Positions 9,833 to 18,185 of a DNA stretch of 64,000 nucleotides are shown here, in pieces (position 1 is the first letter of the stretch; each line of letters opens with the position of its first letter). The stretch covers positions 1 to 64,000 of the forward strand of contig CAKOZV010000001.1 of the NCBI GenBank assembly GCA_934131695.1, given 5' to 3'. The DNA comes from an uncultured Bacilli bacterium (GTDB taxonomy: Bacteria > Bacillota_I > Bacilli_A > RF39 > UBA660). The notes beneath the pieces are model-generated. The model was given only the letters and a program-made list of their open reading frames with translations. It made no database searches and was not told where the DNA came from. The position numbers and the translations under genes are program-made.

Positions 9833-10375
9833 ATGAAAAAAATTGATAGTAACAAGAAACTTATAATTATTAGTCTTTTAATATTAATAGTTATTTTTGT
9901 AGGAATAAGTTTTGCTCTAGCTAAGATGACTTTAAGAGGAGATAAAAATATAACCTTAATAGCTAAAAACCTTCAACTTGATTATACTGAAGGAACTTCA
10001 ACTATTGCCCTTACTAAAGTAGCTCCTCAAGAAGATAGTGATGGACTTAAGAATACACCTTATACCTTTACCTTAAAAAATACTGGTACTAGAACTATAA
10101 CATATGATGTTTATCTTGATGATGATAGTGATTGTACTGATTGTGCAACCTTCACTCATAGCTTCTTATCATATGATTTAAAGAAAGATGGGACATCAGT
10201 ATCAAATGGGAAACTATCAACTAGTAGCAATAAATTAGGTTCTTATTCAATAGCAGGTAATACTACTCAAAACTTTGAATTTCGTTTATGGTTAAACTTA
10301 GATGCTACAAACGATGTTATGGCAAAATCTTTCTACAGTAGAATAAGAGTAGAAGCTACTGAGCAAGTTGATTAA
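9833..10375 (+). CDS. Small exported or membrane-anchored beta-rich protein, function unknown
   Basis: 180 residues. Residues 8-30 form a hydrophobic signal or anchor (KKLIIISLLILIVIFVGISFALA), and the rest is polar, Thr/Ser/Asn-rich and beta-like, with a CTDC pair (about residues 102-105) that could form a disulfide. The segment TPYTFTLKNTGTRTITYDVYL looks like a single Ig-like/TasA-like strand arrangement, in which NTG marks a beta turn. I do not recognise a specific family; a camelysin/TasA-type surface protein is one possibility. No neighbouring signal peptidase gene is present. It has its own strong terminator. Confidence 0.7.
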   Translation: MKKIDSNKKLIIISLLILIVIFVGISFALAKMTLRGDKNITLIAKNLQLDYTEGTSTIALTKVAPQEDSDGLKNTPYTFTLKNTGTRTITYDVYLDDDSDCTDCATFTHSFLSYDLKKDGTSVSNGKLSTSSNKLGSYSIAGNTTQNFEFRLWLNLDATNDVMAKSFYSRIRVEATEQVD

Positions 10376-10405
10376 ACTAGTTCACATTAAGAACTAGTTT
10401 TTTTT
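10374..10405 (+). terminator. Terminator after the exported protein gene
   Basis: Perfect 10-bp stem AAACTAGTTC/GAACTAGTTT with a 7-nt loop and a T tract; the stem overlaps the stop codon. Confidence 0.9.
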
Positions 10406-10430
10406 GTCACTTTTTTTGGTCTTAAAGTAA

Positions 10431-10460
10431 TTGCTTAACCATATTCCTTCTCGTTAAAAT
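10431..10460 (+). promoter_or_regulatory. Probable clpC promoter
   Basis: TTGCTT (10431-10436), 18-bp spacer, TAAAAT (10455-10460), 25 bp before the clpC ATG with an AAGGAGG ribosome binding site. No convincing CtsR repeat is visible. Confidence 0.5.
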
Positions 10461-10484
10461 ATAAGTATACAAGGAGGAAATAAA

Positions 10485-12779
10485 ATGTTTTCGAAATTTA
10501 GTGAAGATGCTCAGAAAGCCTTAGTATTAGCTAGAAAAGAAATGAGGACTTTAAAGCATCCTTATGTAGGAAGTGAACATTTACTATTAGCTATACTATC
10601 AATGAAAGAGTTAAAAGTAACTAATCATTTAAAACTATTAGGTTTAACTTATGATAAATTTAAAGATGAATTAATAAGAGTAGTAGGAATAGGAAAGACA
10701 ACCAATGACTGGTTTTTATATACCCCTCTTTTAAAAAGAGTACTAGAGACAGCTATGTTAAATAGTAAAGAAAATAAAGAAAGTGAAGTATCAGTTACAG
10801 AGTTATTCTTATCATTATTAGAAGAAGGAGAAGGTATAGCTATTAGATTATTAATGGGTATGAATATAGATATAGATAGACTATATCAAGAGTTTTCTAC
10901 TTCTTTTACAGAAAAGAAAATAACGGGACATAAAAAATTACTAATTGAAGAGTTTTCCGTTAATCTAAATAAAAGAATTATGTCCAATGAAATAGATCCT
11001 GTTATAGGTAGAGAAACAGAGCTAAAAAGAATGATAGAAATACTTTGTAGAAGAACTAAGAATAATCCACTACTATTAGGGGAAGCAGGAGTTGGAAAAA
11101 CAGCTATAGTTGAAGAATTAGCAAGACAAATAGTAGAAAATAATGTTCCAAGAGCTTTAAGAGGTAAAGAGATATTATCTCTTTCGATGGCATCTTTAGT
11201 AGCAGGCACTAAGTATCGAGGAGAATTTGAAGAAAGAGTAGGTAAAATACTTAAAGAAATAGAAGAACATGATGAGTACCTAATCTTTATAGATGAGATT
11301 CATACTTTAGTAGGTGCAGGTGGGGCAGAAGGTGCAATAGATGCATCTAATATCTTAAAACCGGCTTTGGCTAGAGGAAAAATACATTTGATAGGAGCCA
11401 CTACTGTATCTGAATATAGAGAATTTATTGAGAAAGATAAAGCCTTAAATAGAAGATTTCAAATACTATTAATAGAAGAGCCTAATAAAGAAAAGACTAA
11501 AGAAATATTAAAGAAATTAAAACCATTATATGAAGCTTATCACTCTGTATCAATATCAGATGAAATGATTGATATGATAGTAGATTTATCAAATACTTAT
11601 ATATATGAATATTATCAACCAGATAAAGCGATAGATATATTAGATGAAGTATGTGCTAAAGCTAGTCTTATAGAAGATAAAAAAGATAAAGAACTAAAAA
11701 AATTAAATAATTCACTGCAAAAAATTGTAATAGAAAAAAAAGAAGCAGTTACAAGTCAAAACTTTAAAAAAGCATCTAAACTAAAACAAAGTGAAAAAAA
11801 TTTAATTACTAAAAAGAATGAACTTGAGTTTTCTCTTCTTGGTAAAAAGAAACCTAGGAAAATAACTAAAGAAATGATAGCAGAAGTTATTTATTTAAAA
11901 ACAAAAATTCCTGTATATGAAATAATAGAAGGTAATAAGACAAAACTATTTTCCCTAGAAAAAGAATTATTAAGTAAGATTATTGGTCAAGATGAGATAA
12001 TCCATGATTTATGTAATTTAACTAAAAAAATACAATTAGGTTTTCAAGATAGTCCTAAGATACATACCTTTCTTTTAGCTGGTAGTACAGGAATAGGTAA
12101 AACTTATTTAGTAAAAGAATATGCTTCTCTTCTTTATGGAAAAGATCACTTTATTAGATTAGATATGAGTGAGTATAAAGAAGAACATTCAGTAAGTAAA
12201 ATACTTGGAGCTCCTCCAGGATATGTGGGCTTTGATAATCATGAGACTATACTTGATCAGATAAGACTATATCCTCATTGTGTAATACTATTAGATGAGA
12301 TAGAAAAAGCATCACCTTCTGTATTAAAACTATTTCTCCAAGTGATGGATGAAGGTTATTTAAAAGACTCTAAAGGACGAAAAGTGTCTTTTGAACACAT
12401 TTTTCTCTTTATGACAACTAATTTAGGAGCAAATAAAAAAGATATTGGTTTTGTGGAAACAGTAGATAGTAAGAATACAGATATAGAAGAATTTTTAGGA
12501 GTAGAGTTTGTTAACCGTATAGATAAGAAATACTATTTCAAAGATTTAACTAAAGAAGATATTGAAAGAATAGTAAATCTAAAATTAGACCTGTTAATAA
12601 ATGCTTTTAAGAAAAAGAATATAGAAGTAGAAATATCCACAGATATTGTGGAAAAAATAATTTCTAAAGCAAACTATGAAAAGTTTGGAGCAAGACAAGT
12701 GGATAAAGTTATTGATGATATTGTAACACCTGTTATAGTTGATGCTTGGTATCATGGTGAAAGTTGTGTTTCTATCTAG
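10485..12779 (+). CDS. clpC: Clp ATPase subunit ClpC
   Basis: Hsp100 unfoldase that feeds proteins to ClpP. Domains in order: double Clp_N repeat (residues 1-140), first AAA+ module with Walker A GEAGVGKT (199-206), a UVR-like helical hairpin (about 408-448) that marks ClpC rather than ClpB, and a second AAA+ module with Walker A GSTGIGKT (533-540). An IGF tripeptide at 654-656 sits where ClpC/ClpX carry the ClpP-docking loop, so a ClpP partner is expected elsewhere in the genome. At 764 aa it is shorter than B. subtilis ClpC (about 810), mainly at the C-terminus. No mcsAB or ctsR genes are nearby. Confidence 0.93.
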   Translation: MFSKFSEDAQKALVLARKEMRTLKHPYVGSEHLLLAILSMKELKVTNHLKLLGLTYDKFKDELIRVVGIGKTTNDWFLYTPLLKRVLETAMLNSKENKESEVSVTELFLSLLEEGEGIAIRLLMGMNIDIDRLYQEFSTSFTEKKITGHKKLLIEEFSVNLNKRIMSNEIDPVIGRETELKRMIEILCRRTKNNPLLLGEAGVGKTAIVEELARQIVENNVPRALRGKEILSLSMASLVAGTKYRGEFEERVGKILKEIEEHDEYLIFIDEIHTLVGAGGAEGAIDASNILKPALARGKIHLIGATTVSEYREFIEKDKALNRRFQILLIEEPNKEKTKEILKKLKPLYEAYHSVSISDEMIDMIVDLSNTYIYEYYQPDKAIDILDEVCAKASLIEDKKDKELKKLNNSLQKIVIEKKEAVTSQNFKKASKLKQSEKNLITKKNELEFSLLGKKKPRKITKEMIAEVIYLKTKIPVYEIIEGNKTKLFSLEKELLSKIIGQDEIIHDLCNLTKKIQLGFQDSPKIHTFLLAGSTGIGKTYLVKEYASLLYGKDHFIRLDMSEYKEEHSVSKILGAPPGYVGFDNHETILDQIRLYPHCVILLDEIEKASPSVLKLFLQVMDEGYLKDSKGRKVSFEHIFLFMTTNLGANKKDIGFVETVDSKNTDIEEFLGVEFVNRIDKKYYFKDLTKEDIERIVNLKLDLLINAFKKKNIEVEISTDIVEKIISKANYEKFGARQVDKVIDDIVTPVIVDAWYHGESCVSI

Positions 12780-12795
12780 AAAATAAGTGAAAATT

Positions 12796-12828
12796 AAGAG
12801 AAAATGCTTTCTATTGTCTCTTTTTTTT
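12796..12828 (+). terminator. Terminator after clpC
   Basis: AAGAGA/TCTCTT stem with a 15-nt internal region, followed by a T tract. Confidence 0.65.
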
Positions 12829-12856
12829 GTTACAATAATCAGTAGGAGATGATACA

Positions 12857-15343
12857 ATGGGATTATTTACAAGATTATTTGATCATGAATATAAAGAATT
12901 AAAAAAATTTGAATCTTTAGCAGACAAAATAGTAGCCTTAGATGAAGACTATCAAAAGTTATCTGATGAAGAGTTAAAGAATAAAACAGAGGAATTTAAG
13001 AAACGTTTAGAAAATGGAGAAACACTAGAAGATATTTTAGTAGAAGCTTTTGCTACCGCAAGAGAAGCAGCTTATCGTGTTATAGGAGAAAAACCTTTCT
13101 ATGTTCAGATACTAGGTGCTTTAGCAATACACTATGGTAATATAGCAGAAATGAAAACTGGTGAAGGAAAAACACTAACATCCGTTTTACCAGCTTACTT
13201 AAATGCATTAGATGGAAAAGGAGTACATATCATTACTGTTAACGAATATCTAGCTACTCGTGATGCTGAATGGATGGGTGGAATTCATAGATTTTTAGGT
13301 CTAACAGTAGGAGTTAATACAAGAGAATTAAGTCCTAAAGAAAAGCAAGAAGCTTATGCTTGTGATATTTTATATTCTACTAATAATGAAATTGGATTTG
13401 ATTATCTAAGAGACAATATGGTTATTAGAAAAGAAGATAGAGTACAAAGACCATTAAATTTTGCTATCGTTGATGAGGTTGATTCAGTATTAATAGATGA
13501 AGCAAGAACTCCATTAATTATTTCTGGTGGACAATTAGTTAGTGCAAACCTTTATCAAGATGCTGATAGCTTTGTTAAAGGATTAAAAGATGATGTGGAT
13601 TATCTATATGATGAAACTACTAAGAGTGTAACATTAACTGATGAAGGTAGTGAAAAAGCAGAAAAAGCTTTTCGAGTTAAAAATCTTTATGAAGTAGAAA
13701 ATGCAACTTTAGTACATTATATTAATCAAGCTTTAAGAGCAAACTATTCTATGAAATTAGATGTAGATTATGTTGTTCAAGATGGAGAAGTTGTCATAGT
13801 AGACCAATTTACTGGACGTTTGATGAAAGGACGTGCTTATAGTGATGGACTTCATCAAGCAATTGAAGCTAAAGAAGGAGTTCGTATTAATCAAGAAACT
13901 AAAACTTTAGCAACTATTACTTTCCAAAACTTATTTAGAATGTATAAAAAATTATCTGGTATGACTGGTACTGCTAAAACAGAAGAAGAAGAGTTCCGTG
14001 ATATTTATAATATGTATGTTATTTGTATTCCAACTAATAAACCAGTTGAAAGAATTGATGCTTCTGACTTAGTATTTGCTACTAAAAATGCTAAGTATAA
14101 AGCTATTATTAATGAAGTAAAAGAAAGATATGCTAAAGGTCAACCAGTATTAATTGGTACTATTGCTATTGAAACTAGTGAATTAATAAGTGCTTTATTA
14201 AAGAAAGAAAAGATTCCACATGAAATATTAAATGCTAAGAATCATGCAAGAGAAGCTGAAATTATTTCTAAAATTGGTCAACATAAGTCAGTTACTATCG
14301 CTACTAATATGGCTGGTCGTGGTACTGATATTAAATTATCAGATGAGATAAGAGCACTTGGTGGATTATGTGTTATTGGTACTGAACGTCATGAATCTCG
14401 TCGTATTGATAATCAGTTAAGAGGACGTTCTGGTCGTCAAGGAGATCCTGGATTTACACAGTTCTTTGTATCTATGGAAGATGATTTAATGGTTCGCTTT
14501 GGTAGTGAAAAAATTAAAGAAATGATGACTAGTTTTGGATTTGGTGATCAAGCTATTCAAAACAAATACTTTTCTAAAGCTATTACAACTGCTCAAAAAA
14601 GAGTTGAAGGAAATAACTTTGATGCTAGAAAACAATTATTACAATATGATGATGTAATGAATACTCAACGTGAAATCATGTATGGTAGAAGAAATGAAAT
14701 ACTAGATAGTGAATCTGTTCATGAACAAGTTCTTGAATGTATGAGAAATTATGTTACTGACTTAGTTAAGTCACATACTATAGATGGTATTTTAAGTGAA
14801 CAAGATAAGAAAGAAATAGTATCTTTTGCTAACGAAAATTTACTAGATAAAGATATTACTGAAAATGATATTAGTTCACTATTAGATGATGATATGATAG
14901 ACTTCTTATATAATAAAGCAAAAGAGGAATATGAAGAAAAACTTAGTGATGTTCCAGTAGAAATAACTAGTGAATTTGAAAAAGCATTATCTTTACAAGT
15001 CATTGATAACTATTGGATGGAACAAATTAATGTAATGAGTCACTTACGTGAAGGTATCTATTTACGTAGTTATGGTCAAGAAGATCCATTAAGAGCATAT
15101 AGTACTGAAGGATTTGATTTATTTGATCAAATGTTACAAAAGATTGATCATGATGTTACTATATTCTTACTAAAAGCAGAAATACAAAAAACTGTTGAAA
15201 GAAAACCAGTTACAAGAAATGTTCAAACTAATGATGATAAATCAGATTCAGTAAAGAAACCAAAGAAAAGTAAAAAAGTAGGACGTAATGATCCTTGTCC
15301 ATGTGGTTCAGGAAAAAAATATAAACAATGTTGTGGTAAATAA
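12857..15343 (+). CDS. secA: Preprotein translocase ATPase SecA
   Basis: Motor ATPase driving Sec export through SecYEG. Walker A lies in MKTGEGKT (99-106), and DEVDSVLIDEARTPLIISG, TNMAGRGTDI and the IGTERHESRRIDNQLRGRSGRQGD segment are all present. The preprotein cross-linking and helical scaffold regions are intact. The C-terminus ends in a SEC-C zinc motif, DPCPCGSGKKYKQCCGK (812-828). Length is 828 aa. The ribosome binding site is GTAGGAGAT. Two further degraded copies of the gene's 3' end lie downstream at 16.3 and 20.1 kb, an important oddity discussed in the findings. Confidence 0.98.
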   Translation: MGLFTRLFDHEYKELKKFESLADKIVALDEDYQKLSDEELKNKTEEFKKRLENGETLEDILVEAFATAREAAYRVIGEKPFYVQILGALAIHYGNIAEMKTGEGKTLTSVLPAYLNALDGKGVHIITVNEYLATRDAEWMGGIHRFLGLTVGVNTRELSPKEKQEAYACDILYSTNNEIGFDYLRDNMVIRKEDRVQRPLNFAIVDEVDSVLIDEARTPLIISGGQLVSANLYQDADSFVKGLKDDVDYLYDETTKSVTLTDEGSEKAEKAFRVKNLYEVENATLVHYINQALRANYSMKLDVDYVVQDGEVVIVDQFTGRLMKGRAYSDGLHQAIEAKEGVRINQETKTLATITFQNLFRMYKKLSGMTGTAKTEEEEFRDIYNMYVICIPTNKPVERIDASDLVFATKNAKYKAIINEVKERYAKGQPVLIGTIAIETSELISALLKKEKIPHEILNAKNHAREAEIISKIGQHKSVTIATNMAGRGTDIKLSDEIRALGGLCVIGTERHESRRIDNQLRGRSGRQGDPGFTQFFVSMEDDLMVRFGSEKIKEMMTSFGFGDQAIQNKYFSKAITTAQKRVEGNNFDARKQLLQYDDVMNTQREIMYGRRNEILDSESVHEQVLECMRNYVTDLVKSHTIDGILSEQDKKEIVSFANENLLDKDITENDISSLLDDDMIDFLYNKAKEEYEEKLSDVPVEITSEFEKALSLQVIDNYWMEQINVMSHLREGIYLRSYGQEDPLRAYSTEGFDLFDQMLQKIDHDVTIFLLKAEIQKTVERKPVTRNVQTNDDKSDSVKKPKKSKKVGRNDPCPCGSGKKYKQCCGK

Positions 15344-15379
15344 ACCTGCAAACCCGCATAAAATAAGGAATTGCGGGTT
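15295..15379 (+). repeat. secA 3'-tail sequence, copy 1 (in the intact gene)
   Basis: The Cys-rich SEC-C end of secA (CPCGSGKKYKQCCGK, stop TAA) with about 35 bp of 3' flank containing GCATAAAATAAGGAAT. It is the reference for degraded copies at 16310 and 20074. Confidence 0.85.
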
Positions 15380-15384
15380 TTTCT
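15351..15384 (+). terminator. Terminator after secA
   Basis: Eight-bp stem AACCCGCA/TGCGGGTT with a 13-nt loop and a T run. Confidence 0.85.
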
Positions 15385-15482
15385 ATGATTACAATATTTA
15401 GGTAATTATAGGCATGTCTTTTGTCTTGGATAAGTTTTAGATAAGTCTTTTCACCAAAATCAGCCGTAAAATAGGGCGTATA

Positions 15483-15491
15483 TGATATAAT
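15483..15491 (+). promoter_or_regulatory. Extended -10 promoter for the first acetyltransferase
   Basis: TGATATAAT, an extended -10, 20 bp before ATG 15511. No good -35 box is visible. Confidence 0.45.
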
Positions 15492-15510
15492 TAAAAAGGA
15501 AGTGATAACA

Positions 15511-16179
15511 ATGAATAAAATAAATTCTAAAAATTTATATACTGATAGATTGGAATTGAGGATTCCAACTATGGAGGAGCAACATAGATTATGGGAAATA
15601 TTAATTAATGAAGATATCAATCAATATTATTTTCCTACTCCAGATAGAATATTTGATAAAAATAATTTGTCTAAGGACAATATAGAAGATTTAAAAAAAG
15701 CAAGACGAATTTTTACAGAACAATTGTCTGATTGGAAAAGACAAGAACCTTTTTATGAAAAGAAGATAGAATCCATCCAAGCACAAGATGATAGTCAAAA
15801 GTATACTTGGAGTATTTTTCTTAAAGGAACCAATACAGTTATAGGTCAAATAACTTGTCAACCAAAAGATAATGAACCTGAAAATATAAGAGATGTTGGA
15901 TGGTTTATTGATCCTAATTGTCAGGGAAAAGGCTATGCAACAGAAGCAGCCGTTGCAATATTAGATTTTATGTTTAATGAAGTAGAAATAACTGATATTA
16001 AAACAAGTGCAGCTGAAATAAATCCTGGATCATGGAGAATTATGGAAAAACTTGGATTTGAATTCGTTGGAACAAAAAAATCATCATATTTTAAAGATGA
16101 TGAGATTTTGATATCTAAAGAATATCATGGAACTAAAGAATTATTCTTAAATAGAAACAACAGTATTAAGAAAAAATAG
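15511..16179 (+). CDS. GNAT-family N-acetyltransferase (RimJ/RimL-like)
   Basis: 222 residues. The opening LYTDRLELRIPTMEEQ is the RimJ/RimL-type signature, the middle carries WSIFLKGTNTVIGQI, and the acetyl-CoA loop reads GWFIDPNCQGKGYATEAA (about residues 133-150). INPGSWRIMEKLGFEFVG completes the fold. The acceptor (ribosomal protein N-terminus, small molecule or antibiotic) cannot be told. ATG 15511 follows AAGGAAGTGAT; an upstream GTG at 15502 lies inside this binding site. It is the only gene between secA and the second secA-tail copy, so it is probably horizontally acquired cargo. Confidence 0.85.
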   Translation: MNKINSKNLYTDRLELRIPTMEEQHRLWEILINEDINQYYFPTPDRIFDKNNLSKDNIEDLKKARRIFTEQLSDWKRQEPFYEKKIESIQAQDDSQKYTWSIFLKGTNTVIGQITCQPKDNEPENIRDVGWFIDPNCQGKGYATEAAVAILDFMFNEVEITDIKTSAAEINPGSWRIMEKLGFEFVGTKKSSYFKDDEILISKEYHGTKELFLNRNNSIKKK

Positions 16180-16526
16180 ATTTTTTTTAGATAAGTTATT
16201 AGACAAGTTGTTGAATAAAAACTTGTAATATTTCAACAAAAAATCATTAAATTAAAATAAAAAATAACAATTTAAAAGGAAAAAATTACTAGGTTATTTT
16301 AATATTTTACCATGTGGAAGTGGTAAAAAATATAAGCAATGTTGTGACAAATGACTCGTAAAGTCCCATAAATAAAGGGAAAACGCGAGTTTTTCTTTTT
16401 ATCAAAAAATTGCCCAAAATATGGGCTGGAGCCACTTTGGAGACATTTTGATTTAAATATTGGACTATACAAGTAAAATCTATTATGGTTTCATGGTATA
16501 ATTATGTATGAAAGTTGGTGATTAAA
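16180..16526. other. Intergenic stretch holding a secA-tail relic
   Basis: No gene. It contains the second secA-tail copy and its hairpin, then a small hairpin GCCCA/TGGGC near 16413-16425, and a TATAAT-like -10 (GGTATAAT near 16496-16503) for the next gene. A 12-bp word TTTTAGATAAGT near its start also occurs downstream of secA, about 15434-15445. Confidence 0.6.
16310..16400 (+). repeat. Degraded secA 3'-tail, copy 2
   Basis: Codons from 16310 read PCGSGKKYKQCCDK and then TGA (16352-16354). This is the SEC-C tail of SecA without the rest of the gene. It is followed by a stem ACTCG/CGAGT, with CCC/GGG inside, and a T tract, equivalent in position to the secA terminator. The DNA is diverged from copy 1 and has a different stop codon, so it came from a different secA allele rather than a recent local duplication. 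Confidence 0.85.
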
Positions 16527-17003
16527 TTGAATTATGAAATAATTGATGTAAAACAAGATGAAAAAGAAAAGTTATATAAATTATTACAGTATGCTTTATA
16601 TGATGGTTCGCAATACATTGATAATGACATAAATAAAGATTGTATATTTGAATATAGATGGTTTGATAATTATTTTACCGATAATGATCGAAATTCATAT
16701 TTTATTAAAAGTGGAAATGCCTATGTAGGAATGGTTATGGTAAACGAGAATTTGAAATTTAATAAAGACGGTAAATGCATTGCCGAGTTCTTAATAATGC
16801 CAAGATTCAGAAGAAATCATATTGGTAAAAAGGTTGCATATGAAATATTTGAAAAATTTAAGGGCAATTGGGAAGTTCAACCGATGGAGAATAATCCTAT
16901 TGCATATTCATTTTGGAAGAATATTATATCAGAATATACAAATGGTAATTATATAACTAAAAATGATGGAATAGAGGATGTATTCGTTTTTAATAATAAA
17001 TAA
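16527..17003 (+). CDS. GNAT-family N-acetyltransferase
   Basis: 158 residues from TTG 16527, placed 6 nt after GGTG; GTG 16518 and TTG 16515 are alternatives. The fold is recognisable from AYVGMVMVNENLKF, IAEFLIMPRFRRNHIGKKVAYEIFEKF (acetyl-CoA loop, RRNHIG in place of the usual RGKGIG) and the closing segment ENNPIAYSFWKNII. The acceptor is unknown. It starts a three-gene run with the next acetyltransferase and an ASCH protein, spaced by 12 bp or overlapping, which suggests one transcript. It lies between secA-tail copies 2 and 3. Confidence 0.75.
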   Translation: MNYEIIDVKQDEKEKLYKLLQYALYDGSQYIDNDINKDCIFEYRWFDNYFTDNDRNSYFIKSGNAYVGMVMVNENLKFNKDGKCIAEFLIMPRFRRNHIGKKVAYEIFEKFKGNWEVQPMENNPIAYSFWKNIISEYTNGNYITKNDGIEDVFVFNNK

Positions 17004-17015
17004 AGGTGTTAATTT

Positions 17016-17498
17016 ATGCAAATAGTAGAATATGAAAATAAGTATTTAGGAGATGTCAAAGACTTATTAGTTGAACTTGAAGAGTATATTGTATCAATAG
17101 ATAAAGATCATTTGGATCAAGTTCATCCTGAATATAGGGAAAAAATGGCAGTTTTAGATTTAGAAGAAGTTAATAAGAACAACGGTAAATGTTATTTGGC
17201 AGTAGAAAATAATAAAGCAATTGGCTTAATCATGGGTTGCATATTCCCATATGATAAATATGATTATCTAGACTATAAATGTCCAAAAAGAGGAGAAATT
17301 ACAGAATTAATCGTTACAAATAAAATTAGAAGTAAAGGCATAGGTCAAGAACTAATAAATAAAATGGAAGAATACTTTAAATACGTTGAATGTGAATATG
17401 TAATAGTTGATGTATTCGCCTACAATGATATTGGTAAGAATTTTTATAATAAAAAAGATTATCATGCAAGAATGGAAACAATGATAAAGAAAATATAG
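17016..17498 (+). CDS. GNAT-family N-acetyltransferase
   Basis: 160 residues. Strand 4 and the acetyl-CoA loop read GEITELIVTNKIRSKGIGQELINKMEEYF (about 92-120), with the classical RSKGIG loop, followed by VDVFAYNDIGKNFYNKKDYHAR, the usual last helix and strand. Ribosome binding site AAAGGTG precedes ATG 17016. It is the second gene of the accessory run; its last bases overlap the ribosome binding region of the ASCH gene. The substrate is unknown. Confidence 0.85.
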   Translation: MQIVEYENKYLGDVKDLLVELEEYIVSIDKDHLDQVHPEYREKMAVLDLEEVNKNNGKCYLAVENNKAIGLIMGCIFPYDKYDYLDYKCPKRGEITELIVTNKIRSKGIGQELINKMEEYFKYVECEYVIVDVFAYNDIGKNFYNKKDYHARMETMIKKI

Positions 17499-17515
17499 TG
17501 AGGGAAGCAAATAAT

Positions 17516-17851
17516 ATGAAACATGAAATGAAATTAAACAATGGACCATTTGAACGAATAAAAAATGGAACAAAGACTATAGAATTAAGATTAAATGATG
17601 AAAAAAGACAATTGCTAAAAATTAAGGATTTAATAGAATTTACTAATAGAACTAACAACGAAAAAATGTTAGTTGAAATCGCGAACTTATATCATTATCC
17701 ATCATTCGAAGAATTATATAAACATTTTGATAAGGTAGCAATGGGATATGATGAAGATGATATAGCTGATCCGAAAGATATGGAAGAATATTATTCGCCA
17801 GAAGAACAATCTAAATATGGTGTATTAGGTATTAAAATTAAAAAAATGTAA
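17516..17851 (+). CDS. ASCH-domain protein
   Basis: 111 residues. The segment MKLNNGPFERIKNGTKTIELRLNDEKRQLLKIKDLIEF matches the ASCH/PUA-like fold: a conserved GTKTIELRL motif with the LKIGD-like LKIKDLIEF. The family binds RNA or nucleotides, and some members hydrolyse modified nucleosides such as N4-acetylcytidine; the activity here is not known. ATG 17516 follows GTGAGGG at 17498-17504. It ends the three-gene accessory run. Confidence 0.75.
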   Translation: MKHEMKLNNGPFERIKNGTKTIELRLNDEKRQLLKIKDLIEFTNRTNNEKMLVEIANLYHYPSFEELYKHFDKVAMGYDEDDIADPKDMEEYYSPEEQSKYGVLGIKIKKM

Positions 17852-17870
17852 TTTTATTAGTAAAATATGT

Positions 17871-17913
17871 CAGGTCAAAGACATGAAAAGTTTTTTTCAT
17901 AGTCTTTGACCTG
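17871..17913. terminator. Strong 43-bp hairpin after the ASCH gene
   Basis: CAGGTCAAAGAC pairs with GTCTTTGACCTG (12 bp), one bulged A, then ATGAAAA with TTTTCAT (7 bp). There is no T tract after it on either strand, so it may be a processing or attenuation hairpin rather than a simple terminator. Confidence 0.5.
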
Positions 17914-18158
17914 AACTATTGCTTGACAATATAAAATCCTTATACTAAAAGGCTGAACGCAGTGTTGATAGAAGCAACAACTGAGAAACTCCGGTTGTGA
18001 GATTTTTCTTTGCTTGAAAAAATGGTATAAATTGTAAAGACTACAGCACTATCGACACATTATCTACATTTAACAACTTTTCAAAAATACGTTAAAATTC
18101 TTATAACAAAAGGGAAAAACAAGAATCGTTCACTTCGAAAGTGGTGTTGGTAAAAATG

Positions 18159-18167
18159 TGTTATAAT
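18159..18167 (+). promoter_or_regulatory. Extended -10 promoter for the ABC exporter
   Basis: TGTTATAAT, an extended -10 with a perfect TATAAT, 18 bp before the start ATG at 18186. Confidence 0.55.
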
Positions 18168-18185
18168 TGTAATAGAGGTGTATTT

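Larger units (their letters stand above)
17852..18185. other. 334-bp non-coding stretch with strong hairpins
   Basis: No ORF of note. Contents: a 43-bp near-perfect palindrome (17871-17913), a TTGCTT-16-TATACT promoter-like pair (about 17932-17959), then a GC-richer segment around 17951-18000 with possible pairing ACAAC/GTTGT, a CACTT-CGA-AAGTG hairpin (18131-18143) and the ABC gene promoter. The segment from about 17960 could be a small structured RNA; I recognise no known family. Confidence 0.45.

Noticed and set aside
10411..10440. CtsR operator upstream of clpC
   Set aside because: GGTC is present once, but the GGTCAAA tandem repeat of the CtsR box is not.
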